From the NCBI GenBank assembly GCA_037189785.1, contig JBBCIP010000388.1, positions 1-8,779 on the forward strand: 8,779 bases of DNA. The letters run 5' to 3'. The position numbers and the translations under genes are program-made. Below the pieces are notes generated by a model that worked only from the letters and a program-made list of their open reading frames with translations, was not told where the DNA came from and did not search any database. Source of the DNA: Govanella sp037189785. GTDB lineage: Bacteria; Pseudomonadota; Alphaproteobacteria; Sphingomonadales; Govanellaceae. Below, one piece after another: positions 1-6,430 of this stretch (within the stretch, counting starts at the first letter, position 1; each line of letters opens with the position of its first letter).

Positions 1-1064
1 TGAGCTTGATGTGCGGCCTGAACACTGGCGTGCCAAAGAGACCGATCTGGCCACTGTATGGATTGCCCTGCCTGATGTAACGCCCGCAACGTTTCCCGAC
101 AGTCGGCAACAATGGGCACTTCCGTTTCTCGTAATCGGCCGATTTCCTTTGCATCCAAATCGACATGAATGATGCGCGTCGAAAACGGTAGAAAGCGTTC
201 AGTAATACCGCCAGTATAAAGGCCAAATCTTGCTCCCAATACCATGGCTACATCCGGACGGGAGTTCGTATCCGCTGGTAGTGCCGCCAGGTTGCTAAAA
301 GCCCGGCCCGATAATGGATGGTCCCCCGCAATCAAACCATGGGCCTTGTTGTTGGAGAATACGGGAATTCCCGCTTGTTCAGCGAACGCGATCAATTCGT
401 GGCTACAGCGCGACAACAGCGCTCCCCCGCCGACCATTATGATCGGGCGCCGTGCAGAGGCCAGCAAATCAATAGCTTGTTTTACGTCACTGGGGCGCGG
501 GCTAGCTGGTGGGATCACTTGCGCGCTGTCGGAAAGATGTACCGCCGCTTCGTTTACTTGAGAAAACAGGACGTCAATTGGAATTTCCAAGAATACCGGC
601 CCCGGGCGTCCAGTGCGGGCTATTTTAATGGCTTGATCCACCAAGGTGGGAATTTGATGAACCTGGGTAATTTGATGGGCCCATTTAGTGACCGGTTCCA
701 CCATGGCGACTTGGTTGAAGCCACCTTGCAGCGGGTTGATTTCAGCGTCTCGCAACGGTGGTGCGCCGGCGATGAACAACATCGGGATGCAATCTAAATA
801 GGCGCTGGTGATGGCTGTAATAACATTGGTGAACCCGGGGCCCGCTGTAGCCAATGCAATACCAACGCTGCCGGTAAGCCGCGCATACGCTTCCGCAGCG
901 TGACCTGCTGCTGCTTCGTGGCGAACATCAATCAGTTGGATGTCGTGATCCAGACAAGATTGGAAAATGGCATCCAAATGGCCCCCATGCAGGGTGTACA
1001 TCAGATCAATGCCGTGGCGTTTGATTGTTCTAACAAACAATTCGCCGCCATCAATTTTGCGCAT
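1..1064 (-). CDS. ThDP-dependent benzaldehyde-lyase-like C-C lyase/ligase, C-terminus cut by window edge
   Basis: The frame is open from an ATG at 1064 to the left edge, giving 354 residues of a protein that in this family is usually about 560. It covers the N-terminal ThDP-binding (Pyr) domain, about 1-180, and most of the central domain, about 190-350. The C-terminal domain with the GDG...N diphosphate/metal motif is off the window. Motifs seen are GGELFVRT (6-13), HGGHLDAIFQ (26-35), DVRHEAAAGHAAEAYAR (46-62, with E50 as the cofactor-activating glutamate) and VTKWAHQ (125-131). Compared from memory with Pseudomonas fluorescens benzaldehyde lyase, numbering is collinear: H29, E50 and Q113 all match, while W163 is Ile and A28 is Gly. 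That enzyme cleaves benzoin-type acyloins to aldehydes. A GGGAG ribosome site (1073-1077) lies 8 nt before the ATG, and the gene is 37 bp after the transporter. Acetolactate synthase or another ThDP lyase is the alternative. The family is near certain; the BAL-like subgroup is likely; the substrate is unknown. Confidence 0.9.
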   Translation of the reverse strand, partial: MRKIDGGELFVRTIKRHGIDLMYTLHGGHLDAIFQSCLDHDIQLIDVRHEAAAGHAAEAYARLTGSVGIALATAGPGFTNVITAITSAYLDCIPMLFIAGAPPLRDAEINPLQGGFNQVAMVEPVTKWAHQITQVHQIPTLVDQAIKIARTGRPGPVFLEIPIDVLFSQVNEAAVHLSDSAQVIPPASPRPSDVKQAIDLLASARRPIIMVGGGALLSRCSHELIAFAEQAGIPVFSNNKAHGLIAGDHPLSGRAFSNLAALPADTNSRPDVAMVLGARFGLYTGGITERFLPFSTRIIHVDLDAKEIGRLRETEVPIVADCRETLRALHQAGQSIQWPDRSLWHASVQAAHQA

Positions 1065-1101
1065 GTTACAAACTCCCAAGTTTTATAGAAAAATGTTTTG
1101 C

Positions 1102-2439
1102 TTACTGAAGCCACGCAGCGGCACGGCCAAGACTTTGCTTGTAGTATTTCCGGGCCAGAACCGTCAGTAAAACAGCAACTGGCAACACTGCTATTGCGAC
1201 GATGGAAAGTGAATAGCGCAGCGCCTGCTTGTCTGCGAAGACGTAATCGGTAATGAAGGCGATGCTTGATGGGCCTAAGCCAAGACCGATGATATTCAAC
1301 ACCAATAAATATACGGCGGAAATCTGTCCTCGCATTTGGTTGGGTGTTATGGACATCAAGGCTGCCGTACCGCAACCAGCCGGAAAGCTGAACCCAAAGT
1401 TCATGATGCCGAGCAATAAAACGGCAAGCCATGATGTCGGCATCAACGGCGCAGCCACCGCGCACGGCATCATCAATCCATATCCGATAATTAGCACCAC
1501 AATCTTGGAGTCAATGATGCCGCGGCGTTGCATTCTGTCTGCGGTTAATCCACCGAGTACAACCCCCAAAAGGCCCGATAGCAAAATCACGGCGCCATAG
1601 ATCAATCCCACATCGGACAAGTTCCAGCCATAGGTGCGGATCAAAAACGTAGGGGCCCACGCATGTAAGCCATAACCGAATAGCGACGTCAGGGCATAGG
1701 CCATGATGATATAAGAAAAGGCCTGCCAATTGAGCCGAAAATGGTTGGCAATCTCGCGCACTGGAACAGCATGGTGTTTCGTGTCGGATTTAGTCAAAAG
1801 ACCACGGCGCGTTGGCTCCTTAACAGTGAGAAAAAGTGCCGCCATAAATAATCCTGGCAAGCCGACAATAATGAATACAGCTTGCCATGTCCGCAATTCA
1901 CCAAACAACGGTAAGGTGAAACTCGGATGATTGGCCACAGATGAAATCACGATACCACCCAACATCAACGCGGCACCGGCACCAATGAACATACCCATGC
2001 CATATATGCTTAGTGCGGTGGCGCTGCGTTGCGGCGGCACGTAATCCATAATGATGGAATAGGCGGATGGCGATAAGGTGGCTTCCCCTATGGCCACAAT
2101 CACGCGGACAAAGAACAGAAACAGAAACCCCGTGGCCAGTCCGCAGGCTGCGGTCGCTAAGCTCCAGGTGATAATGCCGACAATGATGATATTTCGTCGG
2201 TTATATACGTCCACCATGCGACCGATGGGTAGTCCAAACACGGTGTAAAACAGGGCAAATCCGATACCAACAACCAGACTGATCTCAAAGTCACTAATAT
2301 GGAGGTCCTGTTGGATCGGGATAATCAGCAAGCTGATGATGACCCGATCCACAAACGAAAACAAATATGCCAAGGACAGCAATAGAACGACATACCAGGG
2401 ATACCATTTATGCCGAATTGTAAAATCCGTAGAAGACAT
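1102..2439 (-). CDS. MFS transporter, spinster-like, inner-membrane
   Basis: This is a 445-residue major facilitator with about twelve hydrophobic segments. TM1 carries the SFVDRVIISLL signature (28-38) with the Asp-Arg pair typical of spinster-like MFS proteins. Motif A is visible after TM2 as GRMVDVYNRR (73-82), with a second-half copy at GGLTADRMQRR (296-306). A central hydrophilic loop spans about 205-235. A longer in-frame ATG exists at 2478, but the ATG at 2439 has AGGAAAA just upstream and the protein then begins with a typical short cytoplasmic tail, so that start is preferred. Members move organic anions or other small metabolites, usually with protons. Its place between a dehydrogenase and a carboligase/lyase suggests substrate uptake, or product efflux, for this cluster. 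Direction and substrate cannot be read from the sequence. It follows the SDR gene by 87 bp, the longest gap in the leftward unit. Confidence 0.93.
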   Translation of the reverse strand: MSSTDFTIRHKWYPWYVVLLLSLAYLFSFVDRVIISLLIIPIQQDLHISDFEISLVVGIGFALFYTVFGLPIGRMVDVYNRRNIIIVGIITWSLATAACGLATGFLFLFFVRVIVAIGEATLSPSAYSIIMDYVPPQRSATALSIYGMGMFIGAGAALMLGGIVISSVANHPSFTLPLFGELRTWQAVFIIVGLPGLFMAALFLTVKEPTRRGLLTKSDTKHHAVPVREIANHFRLNWQAFSYIIMAYALTSLFGYGLHAWAPTFLIRTYGWNLSDVGLIYGAVILLSGLLGVVLGGLTADRMQRRGIIDSKIVVLIIGYGLMMPCAVAAPLMPTSWLAVLLLGIMNFGFSFPAGCGTAALMSITPNQMRGQISAVYLLVLNIIGLGLGPSSIAFITDYVFADKQALRYSLSIVAIAVLPVAVLLTVLARKYYKQSLGRAAAWLQ

Positions 2440-2443
2440 CAAA

Positions 2444-2450
2444 TTTTCCT
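2444..2450 (-). promoter_or_regulatory. Ribosome binding site setting the MFS start
   Basis: AGGAAAA on the minus strand sits 4 nt (counted from its last base) before the ATG at 2439, with the AGGA core about 7 nt away. The upstream in-frame ATG at 2478 has no comparable purine-rich site, so this decides the start in favour of the 445-residue protein. Confidence 0.6.
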
Positions 2451-2526
2451 GACAATATTTGAACAAGATGTCCACCAAGCGTGCATAGGGCGTCTATAGG
2501 GCAGTCGACGTCAATTGCTTTACAGC

Positions 2527-3279
2527 TTAACGCCCACCGGATACTTCAACGACAGAGGCAGTGACGTATGATGCAGCATCCGATAATAACCACACAACCA
2601 CGTCAGCAACTTCATCTGGTTGACCAGCGCGCTTCATGGGAATGGCCGATGCAGCATCTTTTGCTCGGTTGGGCAATCCCACGCTGGTATGCATGTCTGT
2701 ATCAATGACGCCGGGGCTTACAGCGTTCACACGGATGCCTTCTCCCGCCACTTCCATGCCTAAGCCACGACTGAAACATTCCACAGCGGCTTTCGATGCC
2801 GCGTAATGAACTCCCAGACCAGCGCCGCCCAAACGTGTAATAATAGAGCCAATATTAACAATAACGCCGCCCTGTCCGCCCTGGGCGGTGGACATTCTGC
2901 GCACGGCTTCTCGGGCGCATATGTATACGCCCAAGACATTGACACGGAAAAGGTCTTCCAACGTTTGCTGGCTGATATCAACAACCCGGTTGGCTCCACC
3001 GGTAATCGCGGCATTGTTCACCAACCCTGTTATCGGGCCCAGTTCACGATCCACGGTTTCAAACATGCGCAAGATATCAGCTTCGACACTCATATCCGCT
3101 TGTACGGCAATTGCTTTGGAACCGCTGCGCTCGATGTCTTTTACCACAGCTTCGGCTTCATTAGCCTGGCTGCGATAATTGACGCATACTTGCCAGCCCT
3201 GGTATCCGGCCTGCCGAGCAATGGCAGCGCCAATACCACGCCCGGCTCCGGTTACGATTAATGTACGGTTGTTACTCAT
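2527..3279 (-). CDS. Classical short-chain dehydrogenase/reductase (SDR)
   Basis: This 250-residue protein has the normal length of a classical SDR and a complete set of family residues. The cofactor-binding motif is TGAGRGIG (10-17), and NNAA is at 88-91. The catalytic tetrad is N114, S145, Y159 and K163 (YAASK), followed by PG (189-190). The end, EVSGGR, is the usual FabG-like C-terminus. An arginine right after the second beta strand (NYR, 34-36) suggests NADP(H) over NAD(H), by family knowledge. The likely reaction is reversible oxidation of a secondary alcohol or reduction of a ketone in the cytoplasm. Beside a benzaldehyde-lyase-like gene, a hydroxy-ketone or diol substrate is a reasonable inference. 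FabG-type ketoacyl reduction is the main alternative, but the company of transport and oxygenase genes argues for catabolism. The ribosome site before the ATG at 3279 is weak (TTGGG about 10 nt upstream). Confidence 0.95.
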   Translation of the reverse strand: MSNNRTLIVTGAGRGIGAAIARQAGYQGWQVCVNYRSQANEAEAVVKDIERSGSKAIAVQADMSVEADILRMFETVDRELGPITGLVNNAAITGGANRVVDISQQTLEDLFRVNVLGVYICAREAVRRMSTAQGGQGGVIVNIGSIITRLGGAGLGVHYAASKAAVECFSRGLGMEVAGEGIRVNAVSPGVIDTDMHTSVGLPNRAKDAASAIPMKRAGQPDEVADVVVWLLSDAASYVTASVVEVSGGR

Positions 3280-3308
3280 CTAGCAAACCCAATTTAAAAT
3301 TCTGCGTA

Positions 3309-5672
3309 TTAGAAATTAAATTTCGCAGATAAACCCCATTCTCGTGGTCGGCCAAAGGTCGCGTCTGCTGTACCGAAGGCTGCCAATGCTTCCAGGCCGT
3401 TGGTTATGTATTTCTTGTTGGTTAGGTTGTCGCCGAACAGGGCCAGTTCCCAATTTTCAGATGGCGCGCGGTATACGAGGCGCGCACTCAGCAGACCATA
3501 TCCCGGCTGCCGCAGAATAGGAATGTTATTGGGAGTATGGAACACAGAACTGCGATAGGACCAATCAGCGCGGAGAATGATGGTACCGCTGTCGCTATCG
3601 AGTGGTGCTGTATACTGGGCGCCAATATTATAGGTCCATTCCGGCGTTTTAACGAATTTGCTGTTAAGTGTGGTGGTCTGGGTGCCGGGATTGAGCCGCG
3701 TATATTTAGCGTCTGTATATCCCAAGCTGGCGTTGATATCGAGACCAGCGATCGGACGGGCAGACAGTTCGACTTCCACACCTTTGATTTCCGCCTTGCC
3801 CGCATTATCCACCGCGGCAACGATGCCGCCTTGTGGTGAGGTTATGATCGCCGTCAATTGGATGTCGTCATATTTACTTAAAAAGGCTGACGCGTTCAGA
3901 ATCAGGCGACGATCAAACCAGGCTGTTTTCATCCCTACTTCATATGACATGACGGTTTCAGGATCAAATGTACTGGTGGCGACACCCAATGAGGTGGGGC
4001 GACCATTGAAGCCACCGGACTTGAAACCTTTAGAAACTGAAGCATATGTCATGGCGTCATCGGTAATTTGATATTCTAAACCAAGTTTTGGTGACCAAGC
4101 CGACCAACTTTTGGATGTTAGGGTCGGTGGCACCACAAGAAGCTGCGCGCCGGTTTTAAAGTAAGATATGGTGAAATCTTTTTTATCATGAGTATAGCGA
4201 ATACCGCCGGATATGCTCAACCTATCTAGCAGTTTATAAGAAACGTGACTGAAGAACGACAAGCTTTCGACACTAATATGTGAATTACGAATACTGTCGA
4301 TATCGAGGCCAAGATTAAGTGGATTGCCCGGCCCGCCAGCTGCTGTTGGGGCATTAAGCGGAGAACCGTCAATAGGGCCTGGTAAACTCTCAAGACCTGC
4401 AAATAAGCCTTGGCCCAGTCGTGATATAAAATGATCGCTACCTTTTTCTTTAATGTAAAAAGCGCCCAACAACCAGTTCAAGCGGTCATTAAAATGTTGG
4501 CCAGATAATTGGAATTCCTGACTGAACTGTGATGTGTCCGTTTCGTTAGACGTTTCAATAAAGGGGAGCGGCGAATTATCGGGATCTGCCGCGAACGCCG
4601 CATCTGTTGCACGGTAAGCAGTGATAGATTTCAATGCTATGGTGTCTAAAGTCCAATTTATTGTGCTGGAAACGCCCCAGGAATCCACATCGCTTTGGCT
4701 TTTCGCAGTTGCATTTGTGGTAAAGGGATTGTTCGTTGCGTATATACTGCTGTATGTACCCAAACCAGCATAAGCATTCCAGAGGGCTGCGAAACTAGCC
4801 GCATTGTTAAAGCCAATAGCGACATCCGGTATCGACTCTTCTCGACGACGCCCGTAATCGGCTGCTAACAACACTTCAACGTTTTCCGCCGCTTGCCAAG
4901 CCAACTGTAACTTGACGGAATCGGCGTTGATATCGCCCAACTTAATGCCATCAATAAGTCGCTTCACATAACCATCGCGGTTGAGGCTGGCAAACGATAA
5001 CTTGGCTGCGAGGGTCGGGGCGATAGCGAAGTCTACAGACCCTTTAGCATCCAAACGATTAAACCGTCCGACGGTTACCTCCGCAAAGCCACCGAATTCT
5101 CCGGTCGGTTGCTTGGAGATCAACTGAATGGCGCCACCGACTGAATTCTTGCCGAAAAGCGTTCCTTGCGGACCGCGCAGCACCTCCACGCGCTCCAGAT
5201 CAATCAGATCCAGCACGTTACCCATTTGCCGGGAAAAATATACACCGTCCACATATATGCCGACACCAGCTTCCGTTGTGAACAACCAATCTTGCTGGCC
5301 CACGCCGCGAATGAAAACTTGGGCATTAGACGCGCCGCCGGTATTGCCGGCACCGCGTTCGAAGGTCAAATTAGGCGTGAAGCGCGACACGTTGGTTAGG
5401 TCGGCGGCATTGCGCATTTCAATATCAACACCACTTAATGCGGTGATGGCAATAGGTGTCTGTTGCAGGGATTCTTCCCTGCGTCGTGCTGTCACAGTAA
5501 TTTCTTCTATACCCAACTTGGGTTCTGCCGCATACACGGCGCTCCGATGACTCAGAGATTCAATCAAGATAGCGCTGCCGAGGACGGCAGTCGCCACTGA
5601 TGTCATCAACATCGCGTGGCTTGTTTTATTCTTGTAAATACGCAGCGGATTATTCGATGTATCGTTTTGCAC
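3309..5672 (-). CDS. TonB-dependent outer-membrane receptor
   Basis: This 787-residue protein starts at GTG 5672, supported by GGGAG 7 nt upstream. The N-terminus has a lysine- and arginine-containing region, a hydrophobic stretch (about 20-40) and a signal-peptidase-type site after A48 (AVYA), so export to the outer membrane is expected. The TonB box is IEEITVTA (55-62). The plug domain follows (about 65-190), with IRGVGQ (121-126), VGIYVDGVYFSR (137-148), and VEVLRGPQGTLFGKNSVGG (162-180). The rest is a beta-barrel with alternating aromatic strands, ending in REWGLSAKFNF with the terminal phenylalanine typical of barrel proteins. Such receptors import large or scarce ligands using TonB energy. 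No siderophore, heme or cobalamin genes lie nearby; its position between a Rid protein and an SDR points to uptake of a catabolic substrate, which is inference. It is 32 bp after the first gene of the unit and 29 bp before the SDR. Confidence 0.96.
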   Translation of the reverse strand: MQNDTSNNPLRIYKNKTSHAMLMTSVATAVLGSAILIESLSHRSAVYAAEPKLGIEEITVTARRREESLQQTPIAITALSGVDIEMRNAADLTNVSRFTPNLTFERGAGNTGGASNAQVFIRGVGQQDWLFTTEAGVGIYVDGVYFSRQMGNVLDLIDLERVEVLRGPQGTLFGKNSVGGAIQLISKQPTGEFGGFAEVTVGRFNRLDAKGSVDFAIAPTLAAKLSFASLNRDGYVKRLIDGIKLGDINADSVKLQLAWQAAENVEVLLAADYGRRREESIPDVAIGFNNAASFAALWNAYAGLGTYSSIYATNNPFTTNATAKSQSDVDSWGVSSTINWTLDTIALKSITAYRATDAAFAADPDNSPLPFIETSNETDTSQFSQEFQLSGQHFNDRLNWLLGAFYIKEKGSDHFISRLGQGLFAGLESLPGPIDGSPLNAPTAAGGPGNPLNLGLDIDSIRNSHISVESLSFFSHVSYKLLDRLSISGGIRYTHDKKDFTISYFKTGAQLLVVPPTLTSKSWSAWSPKLGLEYQITDDAMTYASVSKGFKSGGFNGRPTSLGVATSTFDPETVMSYEVGMKTAWFDRRLILNASAFLSKYDDIQLTAIITSPQGGIVAAVDNAGKAEIKGVEVELSARPIAGLDINASLGYTDAKYTRLNPGTQTTTLNSKFVKTPEWTYNIGAQYTAPLDSDSGTIILRADWSYRSSVFHTPNNIPILRQPGYGLLSARLVYRAPSENWELALFGDNLTNKKYITNGLEALAAFGTADATFGRPREWGLSAKFNF

Positions 5673-5679
5673 TTCTTTT

Positions 5680-5684
5680 CTCCC
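5680..5684 (-). promoter_or_regulatory. Ribosome binding site supporting a GTG start for the TonB receptor
   Basis: GGGAG on the minus strand is followed after 7 nt by GTG (5672). A nearby ATG (at 5687 on the minus strand) is out of frame with the receptor, and the signal peptide would be lost with later starts, so GTG is the likely initiator. Confidence 0.6.
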
Positions 5685-5704
5685 ATTGTCGTATTGGTGG
5701 CCGG

Positions 5705-6100
5705 TTATTCCGGCAGTTCGGCGATAACTTCGATTTCGACCATCATGTCGGGATGAACTAAGGCTGTTACCTCAACCCCTGTTGCGGCCGGTGGCGCAAC
5801 GTTTTGATAAACAGCAGCCCGCACGTCGCCGGCGGCGATAAAGGCTTTCATGTCTGTCGTATACATAACTTCTTTGATGACATGTTCGAATGTCAGGCCA
5901 TGCTGAGTCAGAATGGCTTCAATCTGTGCATATACTGTTTTGATTTGCAGAGCCATGTCACCAATGCCAACGACACCATTGCTGTCAGTGCTGGCACAAC
6001 CGGACACATACACATGTCCGCGGGACTTCACGCCCCGGGCAAATGCTAATTTTTTCTCGATGGCTTCATTGAAATAAAAAGCTTGGTCGTGGCGCGCCAT
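5705..6100 (-). CDS. Rid (YjgF/YER057c/UK114) family protein lacking the RidA arginine
   Basis: This 131-residue protein has the single compact domain typical of the Rid family. Conserved parts seen include HVYVSGCAS (29-37), the central GIGDMALQIKTVYAQIEAIL helix (45-64), PPAATGVEV (103-111) and the C-terminal strand VEIEVIAELP (121-130). In classical RidA imine/enamine deaminases the segment after Pro-Ala carries an arginine (R105 in E. coli RidA) that binds the substrate carboxylate. Here that place is A106, so ordinary 2-aminoacrylate deamination is unlikely by family knowledge, and it fits the Rid4-7 type subfamilies. The start at ATG 6100 is chosen because CAGGAG lies 6 nt upstream; the in-frame GTG at 6115 and ATG at 6106 overlap that site. 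It is the first gene of the leftward unit. A role on an enol, enamine or other reactive intermediate of the pathway is inference. Confidence 0.92.
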   Translation of the reverse strand: MARHDQAFYFNEAIEKKLAFARGVKSRGHVYVSGCASTDSNGVVGIGDMALQIKTVYAQIEAILTQHGLTFEHVIKEVMYTTDMKAFIAAGDVRAAVYQNVAPPAATGVEVTALVHPDMMVEIEVIAELPE

Positions 6101-6106
6101 GCCCAT

Positions 6107-6112
6107 CTCCTG
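6107..6112 (-). promoter_or_regulatory. Ribosome binding site setting the first Rid gene start
   Basis: CAGGAG on the minus strand lies 6 nt before ATG 6100. The two upstream in-frame start codons (6115 and 6106) overlap or abut this site, so they are unlikely to be used. Confidence 0.6.
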
Positions 6113-6157
6113 CACGAGTTTTTGTTTATAAATTTAGGAATATTATCGAATATAAAA

Positions 6158-6183
6158 ATTATACTATAAAAATAGTTTGTCAA
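6158..6183 (-). promoter_or_regulatory. Candidate sigma70-type promoter for the leftward unit
   Basis: On the minus strand a perfect -35 hexamer TTGACA (6183-6178) is followed by a perfect -10 hexamer TATAAT (6163-6158). The spacer is only 14 bp, shorter than the usual 16-18, so either the real -10 is the TAATTT two bases downstream (16-bp spacer) or an activator is needed. It lies about 60 bp before the first Rid start. In DNA this AT-rich, hexamers also arise by chance. Confidence 0.4.
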
Positions 6184-6192
6184 AATATTTAT

Positions 6193-6220
6193 ATAATAAA
6201 TGTATTATTTATCCATAAAT
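6193..6220. repeat. Two abutting inverted repeats in the divergent promoter region
   Basis: ATAATA-AATG-TATTAT (6193-6208) is a perfect 6-bp inverted repeat, and it runs directly into ATTTAT-CC-ATAAAT (6207-6220), another perfect 6-bp inverted repeat. Placed between the two candidate promoters, they could be an operator for a dimeric regulator, but very AT-rich DNA yields such repeats by chance. Confidence 0.35.
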
Positions 6221-6271
6221 GAAATATAATATATTGAAATATAAGAAATAATTAATTTATAGATTAATTTA
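6221..6271. repeat. Short direct repeats in the AT-rich core
   Basis: GAAATATAA occurs at 6221-6229 and 6236-6244 (15-bp period), with a partial GAAATA at 6245-6250. ATTAATTTA occurs at 6251-6259 and 6263-6271 (12-bp period). These may be regulator or nucleoid-protein sites or the outcome of low complexity. Confidence 0.35.
6234..6263 (+). promoter_or_regulatory. Candidate promoter for the Rieske-Rid unit
   Basis: TTGAAA (6234-6239) and TATAGA (6258-6263) are separated by 18 bp. Transcription from here would give a leader of roughly 160 nt before the oxygenase ATG at 6431. The AT-rich background makes alternatives likely, for example a -10-like TATAAT at 6285-6290 without a good -35. Confidence 0.25.
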
Positions 6272-6421
6272 AAACATATATATTTATAATATTACATATT
6301 GCTTTTGAAAAAGAGGCTAGATAGAGTTGTTATCTCCTAAGCGGACAATACTGAACACGGCAACTGTGTGGTGCCATTACTCCGCTGAGTGCTTCAGCAG
6401 TGCTTAAATCCAGCGTTTAAT

Positions 6422-6425
6422 GAGG
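6422..6425 (+). promoter_or_regulatory. Ribosome binding site setting the Rieske oxygenase start
   Basis: GAGG is followed after 5 nt by ATG 6431. The longer frame from GTG 6389 would add 14 residues unlike the family and has no ribosome site, so the ATG is preferred. Confidence 0.65.
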
Positions 6426-6430
6426 ATAAA

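Larger units (their letters stand above)
6101..6430. promoter_or_regulatory. Divergent intergenic control region with extreme AT-rich core
   Basis: This 330-bp gap separates the two divergent units and must hold promoters for both. Bases 6121-6300 contain 18 G or C in 180 (10%), in sharp contrast to the genes on either side. The core carries stacked short inverted repeats (6193-6208 and 6207-6220), a GAAATATAA direct repeat (6221-6229, 6236-6244) and an ATTAATTTA direct repeat (6251-6259, 6263-6271). The part closest to the oxygenase (6301-6430) returns to balanced composition and has further repeats. No gene was seen here. Such AT content favours DNA melting and bending, and is the kind of DNA bound by nucleoid silencers such as H-NS or MvaT (family knowledge). 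Confidence 0.7.

Noticed and set aside
244..1170. Plus-strand open frames of 60-160 residues
   Set aside because: They lie antisense to the benzaldehyde-lyase-like gene, which has clear family motifs across the same bases; the translations resemble no known family.
1001..2000. Other frames over the MFS gene on both strands
   Set aside because: The MFS frame is long, has transmembrane pattern and motif A; the alternatives have no recognisable features.
2760..3261. Overlapping frames across the SDR gene
   Set aside because: They are shadows of a complete SDR with all catalytic residues.
5128..5550. Plus-strand 140-residue frame inside the TonB receptor
   Set aside because: It is antisense to the conserved plug domain and shows only low-complexity Ser/Thr/Pro composition.
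6121..6300. Replication origin or iteron array in the AT-rich repeats
   Set aside because: No initiator gene, no DnaA-box cluster and the repeats are short and irregular; a divergent promoter explains the location better.
6389..6430. GTG at 6389 as the oxygenase start
   Set aside because: It has no ribosome site and overlaps the AGTGCTT repeat, while ATG 6431 has GAGG at good distance.
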